A stretch of 64,000 nt of DNA from Conexivisphaera sp046536535 (GTDB lineage Archaea; Thermoproteota; Nitrososphaeria; Conexivisphaerales; Conexivisphaeraceae). Every line of letters begins with the position of its first letter. The first letter of the stretch is position 1. A model generated the notes under the pieces. The model ran no database searches, was not told where the DNA came from, and was given only the letters and a program-made list of their open reading frames with translations. This document shows, piece by piece, positions 7,811 to 16,210 of the stretch. Location: the NCBI GenBank assembly GCA_046536535.1, contig JAWDMO010000001.1, forward strand, positions 1-64,000, read 5' to 3'. Both the position numbers and the translations under genes were made by a program.

Positions 7811-9856
7811 ATGGACGCGGCGCACCGTATGCCGGTTGAGCGGAGCCAGCGCGTGGTCTTGGCGGCAAGCAGGGAAAGGCTCGATCAGTTCCTCTCCGAC
7901 CTGATGTCGTTTGAATACTTCCATTTCGCTGAGGAAAGCCAGGAATTTCTGGATTACGCGCTGGCGCAAAGGGTTGATGAACTCTACTCGCGCCTCCTTT
8001 CGCTGGCCGACAGGCTGCATCTGAAGAAGGATGTAGGTGTGATGGATTCCTTCAGGGAAGGCTATCCCGCGAGCAAGAGGATGGTCGTGGAGGCGGCGGA
8101 TGTCGCGGGCCTCATAGGGGAGCTGGAAGCCCGCGAGGAGGCGGCCGCCGGGGAGCTCAGGACCCTGCTTGATAAGCTCGACCAGGCCAACAAGCGCGCG
8201 GAATCCCTCGAGAGGCTGAGGGTCGCCGTGAGCGCCTTCTCGGGGCTCACCATCGACGTGGGGTCGCTCGTCGGCGTGAGGAGGTTCTACATGGAGCCGT
8301 TCGTCGCCGACAGGAGCGACCTGGAGGAGATCGTCAGGAGCGTCGGCGACAAGGGGATCATATACAGCGAGCCGCTGGACTCCAGGAATGTGCTGTGCGT
8401 TGTGGTGGCGCTCAGGGAGGATCGGGATTACGTGGAGCGCGCGGTGAGGGCATTTGAGGTCTCGTATCTGAGGTTGCCGGAGGGCTATCCCAGCGCGCCC
8501 AGCCAGGCATATGAGAGGATAGTGAAGGAGCTGGAGGGGGCCAGAGGGGAAGTGAAGGAGCTGGAGGAGAAGGTGAAGGAGCTAGCCAGCGATAAGGGGA
8601 GGGAACTGGAGGAGCTTCTGGAGGGGGCCGAGCTCGCCAGGTCGCAGACGGCGCGCATGAGGTCCAGCAACCTGAAGAGGGTTGCGATAATCGAGGGTTA
8701 CGTGCCCTCCGATATGCTGGGTAAATTCGTGGAGAAATTCAGCGGTTACTTCATAGGGATTGAGGAGCCCACGGGGGAGGAGCCCGGCCTCTTCAGGAAC
8801 AACAGGTATAGCGGCAACTACGAGCTGATAACCCTGCAACAGGGGCCGCCATCCAGCAAGGAGGTGGATCCCACCACAATAATATCGTTCGTCTTCCCGG
8901 CGTTCTTCGGCTTCATGTTCGGCGACCTGGGACACGGGATACTGCTGATGATACTGGGGTTGATCCTCAGGATCAGGGGATACGAGAGCCTCAGGAGATG
9001 GGGCAACCTGATAATCTCGTTTGGGGTCGGCGCGGCGATCATGGGAGTGCTGGACGGCGAGGTGTTCGGCCGCGAGCTGTGGAGCATCGTGCACGTGAGC
9101 AGCGTGTACGGAATACCGCTCCCCATAATACCCGCGCACGACATAGTCACGGTGAACAGCGCGTACGTAGTGGATCTCCTGCTGGTGCTCGCGCTGCTCA
9201 TAGGAGTGGGCCACATACTGTCGGCATACACGCTGAGCTTCTACCAGGAGGCCAGGGGGCGCGGCGTCAGGAAGGCCGCCATTGAGAAGATCCCGGTGTA
9301 CGCCTTCTACATAGCCGCGCTATTCTGGGGCTACGCGTTCATAGAGTCCGGGTACAGCTTCAGCGCCGTCATGGGACCGGTTATGACGCCCCTCGGCGTG
9401 ACGACCGGGACAATAAGCAAGGTGACGCTCCCCATAGTGTTGGCGGCGTCCATCGGGATGATAGTCACAAAGGCGCTCGAGAGCAACTATATGGAGAGCG
9501 TCATAGACTGGCTGGTGAACGTTATAGAGATAATATCAAATTCAATAAGTTATCTGAGGCTCGCGGTCCTCCTTATGGTCCACATTGCGCTTCTTTACAT
9601 CATAAACATGTTCTATCCGACGGGGGTCACCGGGGTCATGGCGGCCGTAGGCTATACGGGCTGGATACTGGGTAATCTGGGGGTCGCGGCGCTGGAGGGA
9701 TTGATGGTGTACATACAGGACATAAGGCTCCACGCGTATGAGTGGTTCATAAGGTTCTACGAGGGCAAGGGCAGGCTGTTCCAGCCCCTATCGATGAGGG
9801 GTAAGAGGATCGAACTGAGGTTGACCGCCGCCGACATTTCCACACCTTCGCGGTAG
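7811..9856 (+). CDS. atpI: A-type ATP synthase subunit I (membrane stator, a subunit)
   Basis: Stator that forms the ion half-channels beside the K ring. The 681-aa protein has a soluble N-terminal half with long coiled coils (about 90-150 and 235-300), including KELEEKVKELASDKGRELEE, and a C-terminal half with about seven to eight membrane helices starting near residue 355 (IISFVFPAFFGFMFGDLGHG, which carries the conserved GDxGHG). NSISYLRLAVLL near 578 is the family motif with the essential arginine. ATG 7811 is taken; ATG 7829 also fits the TATA box at 7789-7797. The gene lies opposite to all other ATPase genes, divergent from F and convergent with C. Confidence 0.95.
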   Translation: MDAAHRMPVERSQRVVLAASRERLDQFLSDLMSFEYFHFAEESQEFLDYALAQRVDELYSRLLSLADRLHLKKDVGVMDSFREGYPASKRMVVEAADVAGLIGELEAREEAAAGELRTLLDKLDQANKRAESLERLRVAVSAFSGLTIDVGSLVGVRRFYMEPFVADRSDLEEIVRSVGDKGIIYSEPLDSRNVLCVVVALREDRDYVERAVRAFEVSYLRLPEGYPSAPSQAYERIVKELEGARGEVKELEEKVKELASDKGRELEELLEGAELARSQTARMRSSNLKRVAIIEGYVPSDMLGKFVEKFSGYFIGIEEPTGEEPGLFRNNRYSGNYELITLQQGPPSSKEVDPTTIISFVFPAFFGFMFGDLGHGILLMILGLILRIRGYESLRRWGNLIISFGVGAAIMGVLDGEVFGRELWSIVHVSSVYGIPLPIIPAHDIVTVNSAYVVDLLLVLALLIGVGHILSAYTLSFYQEARGRGVRKAAIEKIPVYAFYIAALFWGYAFIESGYSFSAVMGPVMTPLGVTTGTISKVTLPIVLAASIGMIVTKALESNYMESVIDWLVNVIEIISNSISYLRLAVLLMVHIALLYIINMFYPTGVTGVMAAVGYTGWILGNLGVAALEGLMVYIQDIRLHAYEWFIRFYEGKGRLFQPLSMRGKRIELRLTAADISTPSR

Positions 9857-9990
9857 ATTCGAAACTAATCCCGGGCAATTCCGGTTTGGATTAGGTGCGT
9901 AATTATCTTACATTAAATCGCTGCGGACGGCGTACCCGCACAGACGATCAGGAGTTTGTGTAGAACTTGGAAAAACGTTCGTCGCGATTA

Positions 9991-11040
9991 TCACGTCGGG
10001 AACCTCAGTAGGCCGTAGATCTCGTCCTTGGGCACCCTGTTCTCTATCCCGAAGGCGATGGCCGACAGGTTCCTCACCTCGTTCTCCACCAAGAACACGA
10101 GCGCAGCCAGCACGGGGCACTCCATAGCGGCGGCCGCCCAAGCGCCCTCCGCCAAGTGAAGCCTGAACGACGCCACGGAGCCCACGACTGCCTCAGCGGC
10201 CTCTCCCTGCAGATGCTCGCCGTAGGGCGTCCTCCTGAGGAGGTCCGCGTAGGATGGCGGCTGGGCCGCCTCGGATATCAGTCTCCTCAGGGGATCGGGC
10301 GATAGGTACAGGTTACCCCGCGATATCAGGAGCTGGGCGGCCTGCGAAGCCGGCAGGCCTATCGTCTGATACCTGAGCGCTAGCCCCAGATTATACTCGT
10401 CTACCATGGAAAGGACCAACCGGCCCATGTAGGTATCCTCATCCTCGCCGCTCTTTATTGCTATATCTGCTATATTCTCGACGGTAAATCTATCGATAAC
10501 TATATCAAATGAGGCGGGATCGCCGGTCGATTCATATATCTTGAGCCCCTCCTGGGCTACGTCGTAGTACTCGGTGCCCGATAGTCCCATGACGGCGCCG
10601 CCGAGGTCCTTCGCCGCCGCGGCCCTCACTATGAGGTCCCTCCTCCCGAGACTCTCCTCCGCCCGCATGTAGAGGCCTTCCAGTATCCGCTCGTACTGCT
10701 GCCCCACGGCCTTTCCCCTTAACACGGCCTTCACGTCCCACGATATGTACCGGTTAAACATGACATCCAGCACGCCCTCGCATGAATATATGCGCATCAG
10801 GCGATAATGAAGGCCTATCAGGCTGCCCATTAATGTCTTTTCGAACTCCTTTGCCCCGGTTATCTTCTCGCTTCCTATATCGACACCGTACCGCGTGGCC
10901 CTGAGCCTCTCGGCCAACTCCTCGACACTAGTGAACCCCACGGCGAGCTTGAAGAACGTCTTGTCGAGGAGCGTTCCCCTCACGAAATACGCCTTGGTTA
11001 TCGCATATACATCATCCTCGTACTCCGTCAGCCCGGGCAA
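9991..11040 (-). CDS. atpC: A-type ATP synthase subunit C (d-like rotor cap)
   Basis: Funnel-shaped helical subunit that couples the central shaft to the K ring. The 349-aa protein is all-helical; conserved-looking segments include Y-A-x-T-K-A-Y-F near the N-terminus (VYAITKAYFVRGTLL), ISWDVKAVLRGKAVG near 110, and the C-terminal LAALVFLVENEVRNLSAIA (about 310-328), typical of the family. It starts 3 bp after the end of atpH, so the two are surely cotranscribed, but they are separated from the F-K block by the oppositely oriented atpI. Confidence 0.92.
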   Translation of the reverse strand: MPGLTEYEDDVYAITKAYFVRGTLLDKTFFKLAVGFTSVEELAERLRATRYGVDIGSEKITGAKEFEKTLMGSLIGLHYRLMRIYSCEGVLDVMFNRYISWDVKAVLRGKAVGQQYERILEGLYMRAEESLGRRDLIVRAAAAKDLGGAVMGLSGTEYYDVAQEGLKIYESTGDPASFDIVIDRFTVENIADIAIKSGEDEDTYMGRLVLSMVDEYNLGLALRYQTIGLPASQAAQLLISRGNLYLSPDPLRRLISEAAQPPSYADLLRRTPYGEHLQGEAAEAVVGSVASFRLHLAEGAWAAAAMECPVLAALVFLVENEVRNLSAIAFGIENRVPKDEIYGLLRFPT

Positions 11041-11043
11041 GTA

Positions 11044-11412
11044 TCAATCCTCTCCATTCGGGAGCAGAATTTTCAGCGCGCGCTGGATCAAATCTTCCTT
11101 CTTCTCCTCGAACGACCTCCCGACGGCCCTCAACTTCTCCTCCTCAGTCCTCATTATCTCCTCAGCCCTCGCGGTTGCTTCATCCTCGATGGCCTTCAGC
11201 TCATCCTCTCCCTTCGCGCGCGCGGCGTCCAGAAGCCTGCCTCTGGCCTCCGCGGACAGTTTATCGGCCTGATCGAGCAAATGCCTGCCCCACGACCTCG
11301 TCTCAGCCTCCAGCTTATCCAGCTCCCCGTCGAGATCGGAGAAAGTCCTGATGGCCCTCTCGACGACCTTAGGCTCGCGCGCCCCCACGATTTCGCCGGA
11401 GACGTTCGTCAA
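11044..11412 (-). CDS. atpH: A-type ATP synthase subunit H (peripheral stalk)
   Basis: A 122-aa coiled-coil protein, the partner of E in the peripheral stalk. Residues 15-110 are one long alpha helix with alternating alanine and charged residues (ARAKGEDELKAIEDEATARA, EEIMRTEEEKLRAVGRSFEE), with no hydrophobic membrane segment. Length and place directly before atpC are as expected for this subunit. An AT-rich AATAAATAGTTAT at 11411-11423 just upstream could be its promoter, but the spacing to the ATG at 11412 is too short for a leaderless start, so the true start could be a little downstream. Confidence 0.85.
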   Translation of the reverse strand: MTNVSGEIVGAREPKVVERAIRTFSDLDGELDKLEAETRSWGRHLLDQADKLSAEARGRLLDAARAKGEDELKAIEDEATARAEEIMRTEEEKLRAVGRSFEEKKEDLIQRALKILLPNGED

Positions 11413-11931
11413 TAAATAGTTATCCTCGGTGAACTGCCCACATCCGAACGCGGGTTTCTCGACTTTAGCATCGTCACATCCCGCATCCGGAGCATTCTTG
11501 CGGCATCTCCCGCTGGACCTCCCCGCCCTCCATGCGGCGCGCGAACGGACTCCTATTGTATCTTAGGGGGCTTCCTCGGCCGGATCTCCCTCCTCTTTCC
11601 TTCCCTCAGGAACGCCTCAAACACTCGTCACAGTGGAGTTTCACGCCCGACAGTTTAGTTCTATGTAGGCATGGGTAGATATGCGGTAGGTATACATTTG
11701 CATACCCATCGTACAAGTAATGGAGCCGGGTTCACCGAATAATGAATAATATCATACAGACCTCCTCACGGGTTCATCGGGTGACCTACGGCCCGTCGGG
11801 AGGTGTACCCGTCCACCGGCGTGGACAGGAAATTCTAGTCCACAGCTCGCGCCGGTGGGGAACCCCCTCCATCGCGGGAGCCATGAAATTGTATTTTCGT
11901 GTAAAGCGTCACGCGTGGATTTCGAGTGTGA
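11413..11931. other. Intergenic region between atpH and tRNA-Arg
   Basis: No protein gene is supported in these 519 bp. The left part is pyrimidine-rich and featureless apart from GGTGAACTGCCC at 11428-11439, which resembles the ends of tnpB elements elsewhere in the window. The right part (about 11755-11870) holds two strong hairpins described separately. Confidence 0.5.
11764..11863. ncRNA. Possible structured RNA or tnpB-end relic (two hairpins)
   Basis: Two neighbouring stem-loops are visible. The first pairs ACCTCC...GGAGGT around an inner ACGGG...CCCGT (about 11760-11806). The second pairs CCACCGGCG with CGCCGGTGG around an inner TGGAC...GTCCA (about 11815-11863). Both are strong and compact, as in a structured RNA. 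The strand is unknown; AT-rich sequence lies on both sides. It might be the guide-RNA end of a decayed tnpB element, several of which occur in this window, or an unrelated small RNA. I could not match it to RNase P RNA, SRP RNA or a known riboswitch. Confidence 0.3.
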
Positions 11932-12006
11932 TGGGCCCGGTGGGATTCGAACCCACGTCTTCAGGCTTCGAAGGCCTGTGCCCTCTCCAAGCTAGGCTAC
12001 GGGCCC
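11932..12006 (-). tRNA. tRNA-Arg (TCG anticodon)
   Basis: A complete 75-nt cloverleaf without intron. Acceptor GGGCCCG pairs with CGGGCCC, discriminator A; the anticodon stem CAGGC/GCCTG encloses the loop CTTCGAA, anticodon TCG, which reads CGA-family arginine codons. The T arm is GTGGG-TTCGAAT-CCCAC. The CCA end is not encoded. Confidence 0.96.
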
Positions 12007-12346
12007 CCTCATGATATACAGAGGGCTGAATTATTCTTAGCGCTGCATGACAGCCTCCGGCTAGCCTGGCCGACCTCGTATCATTCTGAAAGGTGCTGGG
12101 TTCCCTCGTTCCTCCAAACCCATTCATTATGATATACTTCGTCCATGAGTCAACTTTTGGCGATGCAAGCGAACCCTACGCGCGGCTTCGACCCACCGAC
12201 TTGCTCTCCTCGCTAAAGCCCGGAGCTTTCTTGCTCATAAATATGTAAACATGCCCGCGCACCTCGGGCATCCCCTGTTAGCTTCCGCGAGCGATCCACC
12301 CTCAAGGATTTCCCGTGCATGGATAGGGCTCGTCCCCGCGCGCAAT
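12007..12346. other. Intergenic region with a tnpB-type end
   Basis: No gene is supported in these 340 bp between tRNA-Arg and the proteasome gene. At 12201-12236 lies a hairpin-prone segment (GAGCAAGAAAGCTCCGGGC on the minus strand) very similar to segments at 14721-14750 and 61836-61860; these look like orphan right ends of IS200/IS605-type elements. Confidence 0.45.
12201..12236. repeat. Orphan IS605-type right-end-like repeat
   Basis: On the minus strand this reads GAGCAAGAAAGCTCCGGGC followed by TTTAGCGAGGAGAGCAA. The same core, GAGCA(A)GAA(A/G)GCTCCGacC, occurs at 14721-14750 (minus) and 61836-61860 (plus), and the TTTAG-GAGGAGAGCA part at 14358-14375. Dispersed copies in both orientations without an ORF suggest decayed ends of a tnpB element. 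Confidence 0.4.
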
Positions 12347-13066
12347 CTACTCCTTTATCTTCTCCAAGTATGATTTTATCTCATCCAAGCCGATACGGCG
12401 CATGCGCCTAGTTTTCGCGTCAACGACCGCCATTTTAACGCTGCGCGGATCCAGGATCTTGTGCTCCTCGGTCCTGCTGGCGCCCTTCAGTATCATTAAT
12501 ATTGCGTTTTCAATATTCATAGATTCGTTATAGCTTTCCTCAAAGTACTCGTTCAGCTGATCGCTCCCCCCACCTATGGCTATCGCGCTGTAGCCCAGGT
12601 ACGTCCCGCTCGGATCCGTCGTGAAGACGCTGGGTCCGTCCCTGTCGACTCCCGCCATTATCAGCGACACGCCAAAGGGCCTCACGCCCGCATACTGCGT
12701 ATACTGCTGCGCGAGATCCCCGAGCCTCTTGGCTAGCGTAGCGACCGTTATCGGCTCATCGTAGAGTATTCTGTGATTCTGGGCAGTAACCCTCGCGTTG
12801 TCGATGAGGATCCTCGCGTCCGGTACGTAGCCGGCGGCCACCGCCCCAACGTGATCGTCCACCTGAAATAGCTTCTGGCTCAGGGATACATCCTGGAGTT
12901 TCCTCAGTCTCTCCTCCGCGAAAAGGACAACGCCGTCAACCGCCTTGGCGCCCGCGGCCAGTGTCCCCCTCCTTACGGTTTCTATCGCATATTCGACCTG
13001 GTAAAGTCTACCGTCGGGTGAGAATATCGTAAGCGCCCTATCATATCCAGCTGAGGGTGCAAACAT
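12347..13066 (-). CDS. psmA: 20S proteasome alpha subunit
   Basis: Outer-ring subunit of the archaeal 20S proteasome; it gates the chamber and docks the ATPase activator. At 239 aa it has normal length. It starts MFAPSAGYDRALTIFSPDGR with the alpha-type N-terminal signature YDRAxTxFSPDGRLYQVEYA (residues 8-27), followed by the RGTLAAGAKAVDGVV strand pair. ATG 13066 is the start; a TATA-like CTTTAAAAGG at 13095-13104 lies about 30 bp upstream and is shared with the divergent mtnA. Neighbouring exosome genes lie about 2.5 kb away on the other strand. Confidence 0.97.
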   Translation of the reverse strand: MFAPSAGYDRALTIFSPDGRLYQVEYAIETVRRGTLAAGAKAVDGVVLFAEERLRKLQDVSLSQKLFQVDDHVGAVAAGYVPDARILIDNARVTAQNHRILYDEPITVATLAKRLGDLAQQYTQYAGVRPFGVSLIMAGVDRDGPSVFTTDPSGTYLGYSAIAIGGGSDQLNEYFEESYNESMNIENAILMILKGASRTEEHKILDPRSVKMAVVDAKTRRMRRIGLDEIKSYLEKIKE

Positions 13067-13094
13067 GTCCTGAGCGACTCTATGAACCCCGAAT

Positions 13095-13104
13095 CTTTAA
13101 AAGG
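13095..13104. promoter_or_regulatory. Shared symmetric TATA box, psmA/mtnA
   Basis: CTTTAAAAGG is close to palindromic and lies about 26 bp from the predicted starts of both divergent genes: about 29 bp before the psmA ATG at 13066 and about 25 bp before a TTG at 13129 for mtnA. It may direct transcription both ways. Confidence 0.5.
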
Positions 13105-13128
13105 CTTTACTCGGTCCCGGGCCCGGAT

Positions 13129-14154
13129 TTGAAGTTCAGGCACATAGCGTTCGATGAGCCCGGTCGTGCGCTGAGGGTCCTGGACCAGAGATTCCTCCCC
13201 ACTAGGATCAGGTGGTACGACGTAAGGGGGGCTGAATCGGCGCGTTATGCGATAAAGAACATGGTGGTCAGGGGGGCCCCGCTCATAGGGGTCGTGGGCG
13301 CGTTCGGGCTGGCGCTGGAACTGGATGGCCGGGATGTCCCGCAGGAGGAGGCCCGCAAGGCGGCCGACGAGATCTCGTCCGCCAGGCCGACCGCTATCAA
13401 CCTGCCATACGCCGTGAATAGGGTGCTCGGCGCGTATCTGGAGAGGGGAGCGCGCGCCGCGCTGGATGAGGCGAAGGCGATCATGAAGTATGAGCGCGAG
13501 TCATCGCGCATGATCGGCGTCCACGGATCCAAGCTGCTGGACGACGGAGACGTCGTGCTAACCCACTGCAATGCGGGGGCGCTCGCGACCGTTGAATACG
13601 GAACCGCGCTGGCCCCCATAAGGATCGCGATCGAGGGCGGAAAGCGCATAAGGGTCATAGCGACCGAGACGAGGCCGGTCCTGCAGGGCGCGCGCCTGAC
13701 GGCGTTCGAGCTGGTGAAGGATGGAATAGACACCACCCTGGTCTCCGATACCATGGTGGGCTACGCCATGAGCAGGGGGTTGGTGGATAAGGTGATAGTC
13801 GGCGCCGATAGAGTGCTCAGCGATGGGCACGTCTTCAATAAAATAGGCACATATCAGGTGGCGATCCTCGCGAAGGAACACGGTATACCCTTCTACGTGG
13901 CGATGCCCATGTCGACGCTGGATCCCAGGAGCGGGGTGAATGACGTGGCCATCGAGGAGAGGGACCCGAGGGAGATCATTTACATCAGGGGGAAGAGGAT
14001 CGCGCCCAGGGGCGTTAAGGTGATGAACCCGGCGTTCGACGTGACGCCGCCGCGCTACGTCTCCGCGATAATAACGGATAGGGGCGTCGTCGAGCCGCCG
14101 TTTGAGGATGGCCTGAGGGGGCTGATCGCCGGATCCCCTGCCGCACCTCGCTGA
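13129..14154 (+). CDS. mtnA: S-methyl-5-thioribose-1-phosphate isomerase family
   Basis: eIF2B-like sugar isomerase that turns methylthioribose 1-phosphate into methylthioribulose 1-phosphate in methionine salvage. Motifs: VVRGAPLIGVVGAFGLAL near residue 46, LTHCNAGALATVEYGTAL with the catalytic cysteine near 145, ETRPVLQGARLTAFEL, and VGADRVLSDGHVFNKIGTYQ with the catalytic aspartate near 225. The start TTG 13129 (MKFRHIAFDEPGRAL) is chosen because it matches family starts and the TATA box at 13095-13104; a longer in-frame start at 13057 overlaps psmA and is unlikely. The related ribose-1,5-bisphosphate isomerase is possible, but the motif set favours MtnA. Together with ahcY it serves methyl-group metabolism. 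Confidence 0.88.
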   Translation: MKFRHIAFDEPGRALRVLDQRFLPTRIRWYDVRGAESARYAIKNMVVRGAPLIGVVGAFGLALELDGRDVPQEEARKAADEISSARPTAINLPYAVNRVLGAYLERGARAALDEAKAIMKYERESSRMIGVHGSKLLDDGDVVLTHCNAGALATVEYGTALAPIRIAIEGGKRIRVIATETRPVLQGARLTAFELVKDGIDTTLVSDTMVGYAMSRGLVDKVIVGADRVLSDGHVFNKIGTYQVAILAKEHGIPFYVAMPMSTLDPRSGVNDVAIEERDPREIIYIRGKRIAPRGVKVMNPAFDVTPPRYVSAIITDRGVVEPPFEDGLRGLIAGSPAAPR

Positions 14155-14817
14155 AACCGGGAGCGCTTTCGGATCCGGGTGCGGGAGCCCGGGCTGCGAT
14201 GGGCGTACAGCTCAACGTCGACGCCGGTAGTCGAAGGGACCCCGATGAACCCCGCGGGGTCCATATGAACGATCACCGATCGTGAAGCCACAGCACACGC
14301 CGCGCGTACGGCGGACATGCGGGCGCATATCCCGCGCGTGCCCACGCGGAGTCCGACATGCTCTCCTCTCTAAAGCGACGGAGGCTCTACTTTCGCTTCC
14401 CGTTACTCCCTCATCCCTCGCGGTCGGGGAGCTTTTCGCAGGGCCTCCATTCTTGAGTTTCGAGGTCGTCCCCGCCCTGAACGTTGCCCCTCCGGGGGCA
14501 TCGGTGCTTCCCTTGCACGCATCCCTGTCCGCGCGCGATCCGGACATGCCTTTATCCACAGCACCTGGGGCGGGCTGGTGGGGGTATTCCGAACCATTCA
14601 TGGACCGGTTTTGTCGTGGAAGTATCCTCTGCGTGCCTTCTCCGGAGGGCTTATTCGCGGGACTTTCCACGAGGGATTATAGCATTACTGTGCATATACT
14701 TCTCGATTGTCAATTCATATCCCCCCCTGAAGGTCGGAGCTTTCTTGCTCATGCGCCGTAACCCAAACCGAAGGGGCCACCAAAGATTATTTATCCTCAG
14801 CCGCGAGATCCCCTGAC
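14155..14817. other. 663-bp intergenic region with tnpB-type end relics
   Basis: No intact gene. Read on the minus strand, the stretch around 14280-14660 has a continuous Gly/Ser/Arg-rich frame of the kind seen at the 3' end of tnpB elements. End-like segments lie at 14358-14400 and 14721-14750. I take the region as one or two decayed elements. The last 35 bp contain the SBDS promoter (ATTATTTAT at 14786-14794). Confidence 0.45.
14721..14750. repeat. Orphan IS605-type right-end-like repeat
   Basis: On the minus strand it reads GAGCAAGAAAGCTCCGACC then TTCAGGGGGGG. The segment at 61836-61860 (plus) is nearly the same (GAGCAGAAGGCTCCGACC then TTCAGGG), and 12201-12236 shares its first half. 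No transposase ORF accompanies it. Confidence 0.45.
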
Positions 14818-15513
14818 ATGGATGGAAAGCTGACGACCGCCCGGCTCGAACTTGGCGGGGAAAGGTTCGAGATACTCGTGAATCCGGAGAAGGCCCTCAA
14901 GTACAAACTCGAGGGCAAGCCGGGCGTGGAGGAGGTGCTCGCCATCGACGTCATATACACGGATGCGTCGAGGGGCGAGAGGGCATCAGAGGAGCGCCTC
15001 AGGAAATTCTTCAAGACAACCGACGTCCTGAGGATAGCAAAGGAGATCATCGACAGGGGCGATCTCCAGATAACTGCGGAGCAGCGCAGGCAGCTAATCG
15101 AGGAAAAGAAAAAGCAGATCGTGACATATATATCTAAGAATTTCGTGGATCCGAGGACCAACCTGCCGCATCCCGCGGTCAGGATCGAGCAGGCCCTGAA
15201 GGAGATCAGGATAGCCGTGGACCCCTTCAGGCCGGCGGAGGAGCAGGTCAAGAAGGTGATCGATGAACTGCGCCCGATACTGCCGCTCAAGACGGGATCG
15301 ATAAAGCTTAACGTGACGGTGCCCCCACCCTACGCGTCAAAGGTATTTGGAATGTTAAAATCATATGGGGATATCAGGGATGAGAAGTGGGCTGACGACG
15401 GAAGTTTGAGGGCCGTCGTGGAATTGCCGCTGGCATCGCAGGGTACATTTATAGACAAGCTGTCCTCGGCGACCAAGGGAACAGTTATGATAACTCCGGT
15501 GGAGAAAGGGTGA
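14818..15513 (+). CDS. SBDS/Sdo1 ribosome maturation protein
   Basis: Archaeal Shwachman-Bodian-Diamond protein, which helps release the anti-association factor from new large ribosomal subunits. The 231-aa protein has the FYSH domain (residues about 1-90, with LTTARLELGGERFEILVNPEKA and the conserved VEEVL segment), a helical middle domain (QITAEQRRQLIEEKKKQIV) and a ferredoxin-like C-terminal domain. It opens the exosome operon, its usual place in archaea; rrp4 starts 4 bp downstream. A TATA-like box at 14786-14794 makes a leaderless start at this ATG likely. Confidence 0.95.
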   Translation: MDGKLTTARLELGGERFEILVNPEKALKYKLEGKPGVEEVLAIDVIYTDASRGERASEERLRKFFKTTDVLRIAKEIIDRGDLQITAEQRRQLIEEKKKQIVTYISKNFVDPRTNLPHPAVRIEQALKEIRIAVDPFRPAEEQVKKVIDELRPILPLKTGSIKLNVTVPPPYASKVFGMLKSYGDIRDEKWADDGSLRAVVELPLASQGTFIDKLSSATKGTVMITPVEKG

Positions 15514-15517
15514 TCGG

Positions 15518-16210
15518 ATGAGGGGTAAAAAATACGCGGTGCCGGGGGATCTGATAGCCGAGGGTAAGTCGTTGGCGCCCGGGGCGAACGCGTACAAGCT
15601 GGGTAACGGAGTCTATTCGATGGCCGTGGGCATTGTTGAGATCGCGGGGAACAGGGCGGGCGTCGTACCTCTCGAAGGCAAGTATGTGCCGAGGCAGGAC
15701 GATATAGTGGTGGGAATAGTCATCGATTACAACGCGATCGCGTGGACCGTGGACATCAACTCCATTTTCTACGGATCGATATTCGTGAGGGATCTGGTCA
15801 GAAGGGGATCGCATGAAAAGTTGGCCATATCGAACGTGCTGAACGTCGGCGACGTGGTAGCTGCTAAAATACTATCGTTCAGCGTGAACAGGGATCCGCT
15901 GCTCTCCCTGAGGGGCCCGGGCCTCGGCCGTATAACCGAGGGGGAGATCATCCGCATATCGCCGCGCAGCGTACCGCGCCTGCTCGACCGGCGCGAGCGC
16001 CTGTACAAGCTGATCGAGGATGCCACCGGATGCAAGCTCATCATAGGCATGAACGGATTAATAGTGGTCAGCGGAACACCTGACGGCGTATTGCTAGCCG
16101 CTAAGGCGTTGAAATTGGTGGAGTCGGAGCCCAGGTACGATGCGCTGGTGAAGGCGGTGAGGAACGCGCTCAACGTGGGTGAGGGGAAAGTTGGGGAAGC
16201 TGATAGATGA
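15518..16210 (+). CDS. rrp4: Exosome RNA-binding cap subunit Rrp4
   Basis: Forms part of the trimeric cap that feeds RNA into the Rrp41/Rrp42 ring. The 230-aa protein has an N-terminal domain, an S1 domain (about residues 65-140, DIVVGIVIDYNAIAWTVDIN) and a KH domain (about 145-225, RLYKLIEDATGCKLIIGMNG with the GMNG loop). Length is normal. Its last codons overlap the start region of rrp41, where the rrp41 ribosome-binding site lies inside this gene. Confidence 0.95.
   Translation: MRGKKYAVPGDLIAEGKSLAPGANAYKLGNGVYSMAVGIVEIAGNRAGVVPLEGKYVPRQDDIVVGIVIDYNAIAWTVDINSIFYGSIFVRDLVRRGSHEKLAISNVLNVGDVVAAKILSFSVNRDPLLSLRGPGLGRITEGEIIRISPRSVPRLLDRRERLYKLIEDATGCKLIIGMNGLIVVSGTPDGVLLAAKALKLVESEPRYDALVKAVRNALNVGEGKVGEADR

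Noticed and set aside
11909..12127. Open frames running through tRNA-Arg
   Set aside because: They are accidental translation of the tRNA (for example the GFEPT-like string from the T arm) and of flanking sequence.
14212..14670. 152-codon minus-strand frame as a protein gene
   Set aside because: No start signal, low-complexity Gly/Ser/Arg composition and overlap with end-like repeats; better explained as decayed tnpB 3' sequence.
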